NCBI RefSeq assembly: GCF_010183535.1
Contig: NC_071331.1
Span: forward strand, 24,118,001 to 24,182,000
Source of the DNA: Caenorhabditis remanei
Lineage: Eukaryota; Nematoda; Chromadorea; Rhabditida; Rhabditidae
DNA: 64,000 nt
Reading direction: 5' to 3'
Positions within the stretch are counted from its first letter, which is position 1, and each line of letters begins with the position of its first letter. The notes beneath the pieces are model-generated. The model ran no database searches. It was not told the origin of the DNA and worked only from the letters and a program-made list of their open reading frames with translations. Position numbers and translations under genes: made by a program. Below, piece after piece: positions 29,501 through 41,394 of this stretch.

Positions 29501-32228
29501 TTGGCATGATTGTACTTTTCTGAACCCCCTAACCATGCTGATTTCGAAAATATGAAATTTATCATTTTTGGACAAATTCTGAGCAAGTTATCGCAGAAAA
29601 TGGGAACATCTCTCATTTTGAGAATATATCGAATTGAACATTTCACTGTTTCGAAAACTTCACATATAACAATTAGAACCATTTTGAACGATCATTGATG
29701 AAACTCATCATCGACTCTGCCTGGATTTAAAATTTTGCTATTCAGAACCGACTATAACATATTTTTTAAACTACAATTACAATTAAAAATTAATTAATTA
29801 TTTACCCAATCTTTGTGTTATTTCAAATTTGTGACCTTACAATTAGTTCCAAATTGGTTCCAAACCTTCCCGAGTACAAAATTATCTCTTTTTATGAGAA
29901 AACAGTTCATGGTTTCAAAAATTCCCAAAATTATTATTCGCTACTGTTAATTTTGGTTTTTCTCATTTTACAGTTTTTCAATTTCCAGGAAGAGATCCGA
30001 TTCCTAATGTGCCCTGAAATGATAGTTTCAATGCTTCTATTCGATCGAATGGAACCGGATGAAGCGATTTCAATTGTCGGTGCACAGGTCTACAGCTCTT
30101 ATTCTGGTTATTGTGAGTTTCAAATCTGATAAACTATTTATTTTTGAAATCAGCGTGATTTTGCGGTTCAGAAAAGTATAACCATGTCTAGTTTCTGAAA
30201 CATTTTCAAATTTTCAAAAATTTGGGTCTTACCGCGGAAACAAAAGATCGGTTGAAATTGATTTAAGATTGTAAATCTAGGACTGTTTAGTAAATTTAGG
30301 ATTTCGAAAGAATAGGGTGTGTCAGAAATAATTTTAGATAAGAAACTGAAAATTGCCGATATTTTAAGTCTAAAATCAAATTAATACGGTAAAAATCGAC
30401 AGAGTTTCGAAAATTTTCGAAAATCTGGAATTCACATTTTCTGCTGTAACCTGGTCAGATTCAGTCCAAAACTGATGAAAATTAAATTTTCGAAATCAGC
30501 GTGATTTTGCGGTTCAGAAAAGTATAATCATGCCTAGTTTCTGAAAATGTTCGAAATGTTCGAAAATCTGGAATTCACATTTTCTGCTGTAACCTGGTCA
30601 GATTCAGTCCAAAACTGATGAAAATTAAATTTTCGAAATCAGCGTGATTTTGCGGTTCATAAAAGTATAATCATGCCTAGTTTCTGAAAATGTTCGAAAT
30701 GTTCGAAAATCTGGAATTCACATTTTCTGCTATAACTTTGTCAGTTTTGACCAAACCTGAAATTGTTTAATTTTTTGAAATCAGCGTGATTTTGCGGTTC
30801 ATAAAAGTATTATCATGCCTAGTTTCTGAAAATTTTCGAAATTTTGAAAAAATTTGGGTCTTACCACGAAAACATAAAAACTTATGTAACTCGGTGAGTT
30901 TTGGACTGTGCGCGAAAATAAAAATATTTTCAGAATCAGCAAAATAAGACGGTTCCAATAGTTATACTCTTGATGTATTTTGAAAAATTTTGGAATTTTC
31001 TTAAAATTAGGATTTTAGGCGATTTCAACCGATTTTAACCGATTTCAACCAAATTTTCAGCGGGAAAACTCAAATGGCAACCACTCTCCCCATCGGATTC
31101 TCTCCAGAACAACCCCGACCACCGTGACCGATTCGGGCGGCTCCAAACCGAGGCGATGGCTATAAACGCCATCAAATTCTTTGGTCGACAATTCAGAAAT
31201 ATGAGTCAACAATTGGAAGAGCTGAATTTGAAGAAGGAATTGCTGAAATGTGGTGTCGCATTCACGGCACAAGACACGCCATTCGAAGGGATTCCAGTTG
31301 TCAGTGGATGGTGGGGGTGTGGAGCGTACGGTGGCAATAAACCATTGAAATGTGGGTCTTAGAATATTTTTAGATAAGAAAACTGAAGATTTCCAATATT
31401 TTGAGCCTAGAAACCTCGATTTAAGCTGGAAATTAACAAAGTTACAGAATTTCGAAAATTTTCGAAAATTTGAAAGTACATTTTCTGCTATAAGTTGGTC
31501 AGATTTGGTCCAAACCTGAAAATTTTTGTATTTTCGAAATCAGCGTGATTTTTCGGTTCAGTGAAGTATAATCATTCCTAGTTTCCGAAAATTTCGAAAA
31601 ATTTTTAAAAAAAATTCGGGTCTCACCACGAAAACACAAAAATTGATGTAACTCAGTGAGTTTTGGCGCGTGCGCAAAAATAAATATATTTTCAGAATCA
31701 GCGAAATAAGACGGTTCTAGTGATATACAAAAAAATTTCGAAAATCTGAAATTGACATTTACAGTCCTCATCCAACTAATCGCCTCTTCCATCGCCAACC
31801 GTCCCCTCTATTTGTGTACATTCGGAGAGTCCCAAATGGGAAATAAGTGCAAACAGATGATGAGAAGACTCGAAATCGATCAGGTTACTGTAGGTGAGTG
31901 TCTAGATGTCAAAAAATTGAAAAAAAAATGCAATTTTTGCAACAAAAAAATTGAAAAAATATCATTTTCCAATGTAGAAATATAGAATATTAGCGATTTT
32001 TAGCAATTTTTGTGCATAAATAATGCCTCTCTATGCCTTTTTTGTTGCAAAAATTGGTATTTTTGTCTCAAAAACACAATTTTTAGCTGAAAATTCTTAA
32101 ATCTCATTTTTCTGAAAATTTTAGGAGATCTCTACGACCTATTGCTGAAAGTGCCAAAACTGGAATTATACGAGGAAATGCATGTGTTCGATTCAATTGA
32201 GGAAATGCTGTGTAGGCGGAGTCAATAA
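26552..32228 (+). CDS. PARG: Poly(ADP-ribose) glycohydrolase (PARG)
   Basis: Hydrolyses poly(ADP-ribose) chains made by PARPs at DNA breaks. Eight exons: 26552-26690, 28237-28571, 28742-28854, 28901-29180, 29989-30112, 31061-31351, 31765-31893 and 32125-32228. All junctions are in phase and give 504 residues. The PARG signature is spread over exons 4 and 5: IGGGVLRLGGVQEEIRF, with GGG at about residues 279-281 and the catalytic Glu pair at about 290-291, followed by CPEMIVSMLLF. Downstream are the VSGWWGCGAYGGNKPLK segment and IASSIANRPLYLCTFGES, both conserved in the family. The length suits a short nuclear or cytosolic form without a long regulatory N-terminus. C. elegans has two PARGs, and this one resembles the shorter in size. 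The stop codon overlaps the sequence CAATAAAA, which could be part of a polyadenylation signal; another ATAAATAAATA follows at about 32260. Its neighbour PNKP works in the same strand-break pathway. Confidence 0.95.
27717..28022. mobile_element. Palindromic MITE, CATACTTG family (copy 3, decayed ends)
   Basis: The inner palindrome (TAGATCTCGACGAGTTCTAT and its complement, GCCGCGGGCCGGGCTAGAAT) is intact, but the CATACTTG termini are not recognisable. It lies in the first intron of PARG. Confidence 0.65.
30148..30960. repeat. Tandem repeat with a period of about 142 bases in PARG intron 5
   Basis: The marker TCAGCGTGATTTTGCGGTTC occurs near 30152, 30497, 30641 and 30782, with a further copy near 31541 in the next intron. 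Each unit also contains CTAGTTTCTGAAAATGTTCG and GGAATTCACATTTTCTGC. The array has expanded the intron without affecting the exons. Confidence 0.75.
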
Positions 32229-32778
32229 AATGAAAATGAACTGTTTTTTTTTCACTTATAAATAAATATGTTGAACCTTTATGTTCTGAAAAATAGCAGA
32301 AAACGTCTAGAATCGGTTCAGATCGGTTGCGATCAGAATACCTAGAATTTCACTCTGAAAATTTGACATTTTGAGCTTAAAATAGCAAAAATCAGGTTAA
32401 AATCGGTTTGAGATCGATTGAGATCGCAAAACTTGAGGTTCAAATAAAAAATCGCTAAAATCTTAGTGTTTTAAGCCTAAATAACCATTAAATCATTATA
32501 ATAACCGGAAAAAAATAATTGAATTTCAAAAAATTTTATGAAATTCGGTTAAGCTCCGCCCACTTTTCAAAATACAACTTTTTTTGTAATTACCGTAGCA
32601 ACAGCAACATTATAACCGAAAATTTTCTTTTTTGAAAACTTTGAAACGGAAAATAATTTTTATTCAAAAAAAAACATAAAAATGAAATAAAAGAGCACTC
32701 GTAAAAACACAAATATGGATGGAGATTCTCGAAATGAAATGAATGAGATCAAAATAGGGGATACTGTAGACCCAAGGA
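32229..32778. other. Convergent intergenic region between PARG and the GPCR
   Basis: This holds the PARG 3' end, a solo GATCGGTTGAGATCGG-type repeat (32300-32430), a CTCCGCCC box near 32550, and a minus-strand AATAAA at about 32659-32664 for the GPCR. Nothing coding is visible. Confidence 0.55.
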
Positions 32779-35700
32779 TTACGGTAGCAACTTTCCACTG
32801 ACACACGGGGTACGGTAGAGTGAGGGCATCGAGAGGTGACGTTGCGCTTTGGAGGAACTGGATTTGGAGCTCTGGAATATATGGGGATTGGGGTTACTGT
32901 AGATGTGAGGGGGGTTACTGTAGTTAGGTTACGGTTTACACTACAGGTTACTGTAGGATACTGTAGTTATTATAAGGGTTACTGTATCCATTTAAGGTTA
33001 CTGTAGTTAAGGCACCTGGGGTTACGGTAGTTACTTTGATTACGGGTAGGATTACGTTATTCATTGAAGGATAATGTAGTTAAGGTTTTTGGGTTACTGT
33101 AGGTTACTGTAGGTTACTGTAGGTTACTGTAGGTTACTGTAGGTTACTATAGTTATTATTCGGGTTACTGTAATTACAATATGTATATTACCTGTTGCAT
33201 TCATTTATTGATTTATTTCAAATTGTAGAAGAGCTAAAAATTGGGCGTTTTTTTTTGGTTATGAAACAACCGTTTTAAAACCAGGACGTTTTGAAACTAG
33301 AACTGGTTTCAAAACGTCCCAGTCCCAATACCTACCATTCACTTCCAGATCTATTGGGATTCAACGTGAAGAAGTACTAAAAAATGGAAAACGTTTTTTT
33401 CGGGATTTGGGAAGCTTTGAAACTGAGGGACGTTTCAAAACCGGTTTCTAAACGTCCCAATCATCAATGCGGGACATTTTGAAGCCGAGACGTTTCAAAA
33501 CCAGTTCTAAAGCGTTTTATAATGGTTTCAGAACGTCCCAACCGTCAGTTTGGAGACAATTTAAAATCAAGACATTTTGAAACCGGTTCTGAAACGTCCC
33601 ACTCTTCTATGCGAGACATTGTAAAAAAGACGTTTTAAAACCGGTTCTAAAATGTCCTAGAATGGTTTCAAACCGTCCTAATTATCAGTTTGGAGAAATT
33701 ATAGAACCGCAACGTTCCAATACCGGTTCTAAAACGTCCCAATCATCTTTCCGGATCAATTTAAAACCGAGACGTTTTGAAACTAGTTCTAAAGAGTCTT
33801 ATAATGGTTTCAAATCGTCCCTATCATCTATGCGAGACATTTTAAAACTGAGACGTTTTGAAACTTACCGTAATCGCATAACTTTCCGTCCGAGACGCCG
33901 GCGACGCGAAATGCGAATTCCACATTGATCTGAGATCACGGAATTGCCGCGTAAACACGAAATATAACTGAAAATTATTGATTTTTTGGCGGGAAATTCA
34001 AATTTTTTGTTATTTCCCGCTTTACCAATGGATTCGCAAACGAATAGACATTGAATAGTAGATTGATGATATCTTTGAGCAACACGAACAACTCGGAATT
34101 GTTATATTTCTCTTGATCTACAAATCGATACGCCAAACCGCCCGTATGACACAGAAAGAACATTGTGACTATTGAGATTAGCAGGGTGACGGAACGACGT
34201 TCCTGCAAATTTTGGAAATGTGGGCGGAGTCTAAAGTGGGCGGAGCGTTACCTGTGCATATCTGGATTTGTGATCGAAAGAGACCCTCCGATTGGAGATA
34301 TTCGTGAGGATCCGAAAATTGAGAACAGAGAGAAGAAGGAGAGGGACGAGGTAGACGAGCAGTGGGTAGAGGAGATTGTCGAGCTGAAAATGGGGACGTT
34401 TTGGAACTGAGACGGTTTAGAACCGGTTTTGAAATGTCCCAGTTTTAGAAAGTCCCGTTTTGAAACTTTAACACCGCAAAAATCGCCTCAAAATCTGTGG
34501 AAAACGTTTCGAAACCGACAAATATGGTTTTGAAACGTCCCAGTCAATTCAGTGACCCGTTTTGAAACTGTCACGTTTTAAAACCACATCATAGCGCATT
34601 TTGGGGGGAATACCGGTTACGAAGCTTTTTTTTTCAAATCGTGACGTTTTGAAACCGACTAAAACAGTTTCAAAACGTCCAATTCGTGATTTTTCGAAAT
34701 CAGTTATGGAATGATCCGTTTTGAAACTGTGAGACACTCTAAAACTGGAAGACTTTTAACCATGAAATGAAGAAGCGTCCAAAAATCTGTGGGAACTGTT
34801 TCAAAACGTCCCAGCTGCAAAACGAATAGTTTTAAAGTGTCCTGAAGGTTACACCAATTCAAAACAGTTTCAAACTGTCCCAGTCGCAAAACAGTCAGTT
34901 TTAAAGTTACCTACAGTAACTCCTCCCAAAAAACTAACGTTTCAAAACGTCCCAGTTTCAAAAAAGCAAGTTCTGAAGTGACTTTAAGAATATATACCGA
35001 TTTAGAACAGTTTTGAAACGTATCAATTTCAAAATAGCGAGTTCTAAAGTGTCCTGAACTAATTCAAGGATTTATACCAATTCAAAACCGTTTCAAAACG
35101 TCCCAGTTTCCAAAAACGACCCACCACTCGATGATAATTCTCATTTCTGGCCAAATCCGATGGTTCATGAGCCAAAATATACTGATAATCCGATGAGTTC
35201 GTCGGGTCATGTGACCAAAACCATCGAAACTCCGCCCACTTGCATCCGTTGAACAGAAGAGACATGGCTGAGATGAAAAGAAGAGGTTTGAACGCTTTGG
35301 ATGGGGAGGAGATGCTGGAGAGAGGTCGCAGGATTGCCTGTAATAAAGAGAACGGTTTAAAATCGGTTGGGATCCGCTAAGATCGCGGCAAATCGGGGAA
35401 AAAAACAAAAATTTTAGAATTTTGCTCTAAAAATTCGACATTTTGAGCTTAAAACGGCAGCAAACTACATTAAATTCAGCAAAAATTGGGTTACAATCGG
35501 TTAAGATCGTCTGAGATTCAGTAATTCTGCCTTAAAGGATATCAGCGTGAAAAATGTGCTCACCTACTTGAATTTAGTGATATTTTTGAGGTTTTTTTGC
35601 AGCAAAGCGATCAGTTATTATTTTCTAAGCTAAATTTAACTCAAACTTTAATTCCGCCTTCCGCTTTTAGCCTTCCCCTTTCCGGTCATAATTCCGGGCG

Positions 35701-37388
35701 GTACTGACTGCATAGAAACGTAATTTTAAGCAAAAAATCAACTTGAAATTGTTTTTGTTGGAATTTGACAATAAGACATGTTTGGGACAAACATTCAAAA
35801 ATCTTTTTCTGATTTCAAAACGTGACGGAATAGTATTAGACACTCAAAACAAATTTTGTACTCACTAGGGAAGGATCCCGAGTCGAGATGGAGTTACAGG
35901 TCTAGATATATATCACTAGAACGGAAATTTTGCGCTGATTTCAAATCTGCATTCCAATTTTGCAAAACGATTCTGTGAAAAAAGTTATTTGCGCTTTCGT
36001 AGCTTCTCAGTGCAAAAATGAGCATTTTCAAGACTCCTAAAAATAACTTTTTTCTCATTTTTTTCAAATTTTTTTGTTCTGTACGTGTATTTCCAATCAT
36101 GTAGTTTGTATTGTTTGTGTTGGAACTTTAGAAAATTTTCAAACAAATTTTGTGTAGTTGCGTCATTTTTGAAAATTTAAGAAACTCCACAAAAATTTTT
36201 CTGAAAATAAATTCTGCAATCAAACTATGCCAAAATCATCTTTACATCCGAAATCATACGTACAGCACAAAAAAAATTGAAAAAAATTAGAAAAACGTTA
36301 TGTTTGGGAGTCTTGAAAATGCTAATTTTTGCACTGAGAAGCCACAAAAACGCAATCAACTTTTTTCAGATAATCGTATTGCAAAATTGGAATACAGATT
36401 TGAAATCAGCACAAAATTTCCGTTCTAGTGATATATATCTAGACCTGTAACTCCATCTCGACTCGGGATCCTTCCCTAGTAAGAAAGTTAGTGAAGCAGT
36501 ACAGTATTATGGGATTTTAACCCTTCAAAGTAAAAGAATATGCATGATAACTATTTCAGAAGACTACATAACCTGGTTGAAAGTAGATCAGGAAGATAGG
36601 ACTCGTCGAGATCTACATTTTCGTATATTTTTCATCTCATAATGTTGAGTTTTAAGAAAGCTCAGATTTAAAAAAATGTATGGCTGGAAATCCTTCATCT
36701 TGATATTTTTTCTGATTTTCAGAGTTCGGATTCCTTAAATGTGTTCTGTAACACAATTTCAGACCTGTCGCTCCTATTGTTGGAATATTGAAACAGCAAA
36801 AAAATCCGGTGGAATAGAACCGTCCGGATGGTTGGTTCCAATTCATACCAGTTCTATTTCCCTACTTACCCGATGCCTCTGTATCGAAATGAAGCAAATC
36901 GTCCAAATACTTGCACAATTAAATGCCAATAGTAGGGGTGACAGTAGTCCAGTGGATAAGTACGCGAGTTGGCCTAGAAATTCTCTAATTTTCAATTTCT
37001 CCATTAGTTACAGTATACCCAAAGTAGAGTATGGTGTCGATTGTGAGAAGTCATGGAGTGCCGGGAGGAACAAGACTAGAAATGAGAAGAATAGTTGAAA
37101 ACAGTCGCAGAACGATAGGAATATTAGGGCCTGCAATTAAATTTTAAAAAAAAATTTTGTACGTTGTCTCGGTAGAGCGCGGTTTCACACTTACCGGAAC
37201 CAACGGGTGTCCCCGTGTGGAGAAAAAGACGATGAGACATCCGATATTAAGGATTAGACCTGAAAATTGGAAATTTTCAGACAATCCTTGAAATGTTAGC
37301 GCTTACCGACACCACAAACGAGGGGTAGCAGCCATAGATTGAGTATACAGCCGAAGAAACGCGTTCCGAACTCCTCCGACACACACAT
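32779..37388 (-). CDS. Class A peptide-type GPCR (FMRFamide-receptor-like), with one frame-breaking extra base
   Basis: Plasma-membrane receptor, probably for a neuropeptide; the ligand cannot be read from sequence. Exons on the minus strand: 37388 (or 37390)-37307, 37259-37195, 37130-37019, 36973-36870, 35337-35125, 34383-34252, 34202-34026, 33968-33869 and 32871-32779. TM1 contains LPLVCGVGLILNIGCLIVFF, TM2 LIFLSFCDCFQLFFSFLVLF, TM3 NCASIWTICFISIQRHRAIL (QRH in place of DRY), TM4 PLLFISAMSLLF, TM5 LLYPLLVYLVPLLLLSVLNF, TM6 SVTLLISIVTMFFLCHTGG and TM7 NVYSFANPLLYF (an NPxxY motif across a splice site). The tail is Ser-rich (SSKSSSSKAQRH). Directly after NPLLY a run of four T, where three are expected, shifts the frame and gives a stop 17 bases later. 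Removing one T gives 1077 bases, 358 residues, with all phases consistent. The N-terminus before TM1 is very short, so upstream exons may exist. Confidence 0.85.
33086..33152. repeat. Tandem GTTACTGTAG decamer array
   Basis: About six head-to-tail copies of GTTACTGTAG within a wider region (32750-33190) rich in single TTACTGTAG words. The same word is common at 26690-26890 and 27550-27700. This is a dispersed simple repeat of nematode genomes. Confidence 0.85.
33240..33870. repeat. Diverged tandem array of AAAACGTCCCA units
   Basis: Units of about 65-70 bases alternate GGACGTTTTGAAACCGGTTC with its near-complement GGTTTCAAAACGTCCCA, so each unit can fold on itself. The array lies in the last intron of the GPCR and continues more sparsely to 35110, with single copies up to about 45 kb. 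Confidence 0.7.
35864..36480. mobile_element. Foldback element with ACTAGGGAAGG ends
   Basis: Element of 617 bases from ACTAGGGAAGGATCCCGAGT to ACTCGGGATCCTTCCCTAGT. The arms are inverted over nearly their whole length (GTAGCTTCTCAGTGCAAAAA is answered by TTTTTGCACTGAGAAGC). Inserted in the TM3-TM4 intron of the GPCR. A second member with the same ends is at 50815-51193. A clear target-site duplication is not visible. Confidence 0.75.
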
Positions 37389-37613
37389 ATCTGGAATAGA
37401 AATGTTGGGAATGTCAGAAAAAGGAAAGATTCAAGGGAAAAGATTTGAGATTTACAAAATAAAAAAATTTAAAAAAAATTGCCGTTTCGACCTGAAATAA
37501 CATCTGGAACCAGGATTTTTTGTAGTTAGTAAACCGAAGACGTTATTAAATTATGAAATTACATTTTGAAACAGTAATTTGTCAAAAAAAATTTGTGATT
37601 TGTGGGTAACAAG
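37389..37613. other. Possible promoter region of the GPCR
   Basis: The acceptor CTATTCCAG abuts the first GPCR exon I can support, so transcription starts further upstream or the message is trans-spliced here. One CTGTTTCA octamer lies at 37567-37574. No TATA box stands out. Confidence 0.35.
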
Positions 37614-37952
37614 CATACTTGCGAACCGGGCCGGCTTGTAACTCGATTCAAACTCAATGTTATGAGCTCAAAAATATACCAAAATGTAGATCTCGACGAA
37701 TTCTATGTCCGTGACCGAATACGGGCTGGATGGCTGTTCGTTCATATGTCGCGGGCCGGGAAAAAGTGCCAAAACACGCGAATGTGGGCAAAAAAGTCAT
37801 CCCAGCCCGGCCCGCGGCACATGAACGAATAGTCATCCGGCCCGTAGTAAGTCGGAGACATAGAACTCGCTGAGATCTACATTTTGGTATATTTTTGAGC
37901 TCATAACATTGAGTTTGAAGCAAGTTATGTGCCGGCCCGGTTTGCAAGTATG
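37614..37952. mobile_element. Palindromic hAT-like MITE, CATACTTG family (copy 4)
   Basis: Palindrome of 339 bases from CATACTTGCGAACCGGGCC to GGTTTGCAAGTATG. It is flanked by a perfect 8-base duplication, GTAACAAG (37606-37613 and 37953-37960). It is the best-preserved reference copy for the family in this window. Confidence 0.87.
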
Positions 37953-37960
37953 GTAACAAG

Positions 37961-40554
37961 TGACACACACATGATGGTTCTGAAACGACCCCCGGTTTTG
38001 AAGTGTCTACTTGTGATAAATGATTGTGTAATAGTATAATTAAGGGCATGTTTTTTTTGTCAAAAGTTTGAAACAGCAATTTTTACATATGGAGCAGAGC
38101 CGCGGTTCAGCCAAATGGTCAGAATTTTATGGACGATTTTTTTAAAAACAGATTATTTTTAGGTTGCAAAACGTCTCCGTTGAAAATCTTAAGAATGAAT
38201 CACAGAATGTATTTAAAAACTCTATATTTTCAGACGCAATTATGACCTAGTTTCAAAAAATTTTGTTCAAAAATGAAGTTGTGGTGACAACTCCGTCGTT
38301 TTTGAGATTTGGTCCAAGTGGAGTTTTCTGTCAAAACGTTTCTCCTCATAACTCGGTTAGATTTGGTCGGATCAGCGAGATTTTTATACCATAAGAAAGC
38401 CCGCATTTTTCTCTATCGAAATGACATAGTTTCAAAAAATTTTGCGTAAAAATGAAGTTGTGGGGACGATTCCGTCAAATGTTTCAGCGAAATCAGGTGT
38501 TGGAGATTTCGAAGCGATGTGGTTATAAAACGTCCGGTTTCAAGGTGTCTTGACACTCTGAACTTAAATGCAATTATTGTAATTAATGTATCAAGAAAAA
38601 TTATGGGGGAAATCATCTGAATAATAATTCAGATAGTTAGTTTTAGTTATGTTTATTAAGAAACAGAACATTTTTTGTATTGACGTTTTATAACCGGGAG
38701 AAGATTAAACCGGGGGGGGGGGGGGACACTTCGAAACCAAAACATGGGGTGCCTTTTGTTTAGAGCAACTTTCATGAAACGCGTCAACAGCACGCCAGAG
38801 ACAAATGAGATTTGGACGATTTTTTTACTGTCTGGGGTGTTTTTGACGCGTTTTTCCAACCAGAATCATAAAAACTAACATGACAAAATCTTAAAATGTG
38901 GAAGACGGAGTTCCACTCTTTCACGTACTCGTTCCACGTACTCGAGGTTTCAAGTAACTTTTTAAAACCGGGACGATTCGCAACCAAAGTTTCATAATTT
39001 GAAACCATGAAACTGGTTTCAAAACGTCTCTATATCAGTGTTAAAATTAAAATTAATTGAAAATAAAAACACAAAATCCTAAATCCTTGGCTAAGCAGGT
39101 GGGTGGGAGAGGGGTGTCCACATATTTTTTCCAAAAAAAAACGGCTGTTTGTTGTGATGACACCCCCACGGCAGCCAGCTAAGCAAGAGGGAGTATTTAT
39201 TCAAATTGGACTCGAAAAAAAATGGAAAAAAAGAGAAAAAGGGATAGGAGAGAGCAGCACTTTAATTTTCGATATTTATCTTTCTTTTTTTTCATATTCT
39301 TGGAAATTTTTAAGTCAGAGGGGAAAAGGGAACAAATTGGGTTGGGACGTTTTGGAACCAGGACGCTTTGAAACTCAGATTGTGAAACTGGTTTCCAAAC
39401 GTCACAGAGTATTGTTGATCCGGTTTCAAAGCGACTTTTTCTAAATAATCATTTTGGTGTTTTAAAACAGCAAAAAACTTGAAAACTGGGACAATTCGCA
39501 ACCGGGAATTTTCGAAACTCTGGTTCTTAAACGTCGGGGTTCGCAATGTCCTTAAAATTATTATATTATGACGTTTTATAACTGAGAAAACGTATTTGGA
39601 AGATGTTCTGGTTATGAAACGTCCTACCTACAGAAATTTTCCGTTTCTTACTTATCATAACTAAAATGAATTGTCTGAAATGTTATTAAGTCATCTTTGT
39701 TCATAATACTAAAACATTAATTACCGTAATTACATTAATCGGGTTCAGAGTGTCAGGACACTTTGAAACCGGACGTTTTATAACTAAATTTGCTCCGAAA
39801 TCTGAAAATGTTCCTTATTGACAGAAACCGATACTAATTAGAAAAAACTACAATTTCAAACTTAAAGTGCTTGTCATGAAACAGAGTTTTTTTTGAATAA
39901 AACGATCCGAAACCAAATTCAATTCAAATGAGATAAAGAATCGCCAAAAACAAAAACTAAAATAATTAGTAAAAAATTTGAAACCGTAGAAATAGCTAGA
40001 CAGACTTATTTTAATCAGTCATTTTGCAACTGGGACGTTTTAAGACTATGGTGTCACAATTTTAGAACCAAAAATTGAAAAAAAAACACAGCAAAAAATT
40101 GAAATTAGTGCATTTTTTAACATGTAAGGGGTTTGAATTAAATGGTTGTAATATGTCATAATTGGTTTCAAAACGTCCTAAATGTGTTTTCGAGAACTTT
40201 GTCTATTCTAGTCATTGGTTTACCACAGTTTCAAAGAATTTTCTCAAATTTCAGAATCTGCCATCCTTTAATTAATTTGATTCAAAAAAATCAAGACTCA
40301 GTTCGTTAAATATAATTTGAATAGGCGACATTCCGGGGAATATTCTGTCTACGCGAAGTAAAAATCCACATAAAAAAGAATAGCGTGAGAAAATGGGCCG
40401 TTTGGAACTGGAACACACACAGACAATTCATATTTTTTATTTTTTTGGGGTATCTGGTAGGGTGGGGGACATAAAATAGGAATGAGATGAAAAACGAAAG
40501 TCACTTAATAATAATTTCAAGTTGAGAAGACAAAAAATATTACAAGTAGAAATT
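37961..40554. other. Gene-poor stretch
   Basis: No supported gene. It contains the flank duplicated from 26.02 kb (37953-38040), a run of 14 G at 38712-38725, scattered GGACGTTTTGAAACC words, two CTGTTTCA octamers, and one GC-rich box pair near 38780-38855. A minus-strand open frame around 38880-38950 (ETSSTWNEYVKEWNSVFH) looks exon-like but lacks a good acceptor. Confidence 0.5.
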
Positions 40555-40995
40555 TATTAGCTCAACACAGTTGTTACAACTGCGCTCCACCGAAATGCCC
40601 ACACAATTTTCTTCGGCTTCGGTAGAGCCCGGTTGGAAGAAGGGTGCCGTGTTAATCAGCGAAATTGAGAGACTCTGAGAAAATAGACATTTTTTTAGAG
40701 CATTTCGGTGGAGCGCATTTGTAAGAACAGTGACAAGCTAATAAATTATAGAGTGAGATAAAGAACTTGGTAAAAATCTTAGATAATTATTGAAACAATT
40801 AAATTTGTTATATTAAAAATATACTGTTTCAAGATTTGTAAAATAAAAACTTGATGAATAAATATTTTGGTGAATTTCAAAATTTTTAAATGAAAACATT
40901 TTTAACAAGAAAAAATGGGCGGAGCTTAACCATTTCATTCATTAATAATAGTCGAAAGTGATTAGAAATGTCATATTTTTGAAACACTACGTTAC
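40555..40995. repeat. Duplicated block, inverted copy at 56.05-56.46 kb
   Basis: The block includes a palindromic core (ACAACTGCGCTCCACCGAAATG near 40578 and its partner near 40702) and the stretch around the CTGTTTCA octamer at 40824. It then runs through AAAATGGGCGGAGCTTAA near 40915. The same order in reverse complement occurs at 56055-56462, again including the octamer (56217). A shorter relative of the palindromic core lies at 55525-55632. Confidence 0.75.
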
Positions 40996-41330
40996 AAAAA
41001 AATCCATCAGGAATAGTGGGCGGAGCCTCTTATCCCTTGAATTTCAACTTTTTGCTCAATAACAGTATTGCTCATTTCTGAAAAAGTGACAATTTCAGAT
41101 GGAAAAATGGGCGGAGTCTCTCGGAGAGATCAAAATTTTCGATTTGTTTCAAATCTTCACTCACATCCGATTCGATGATCTTATCATCTTAAATACTATG
41201 ACTATAAAATGTGGTTAATGTGGTGTAGAAAAAAACTAGAAATAGATAGAAAAAATATGAAAATGTGTTTGAGAAGGTGTGACTAACTGAGGAGAGGGAG
41301 CAACACAAATCCGATTAGGTATCACTTTGG

Positions 41331-41394
<64 letters not shown>

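Noticed and set aside
34796..34803. CTGTTTCA octamer at 34796
   Set aside because: It is part of the AAAACGTCCCA satellite (variants CGTTTCA and CAGTTTCA occur all around it), so the match is explained by that repeat.
36739..37098. Plus-strand open frame of 119 codons
   Set aside because: It is the antisense shadow of the TM2 and TM3 exons of the minus-strand GPCR, whose splice sites and membrane segments are convincing.
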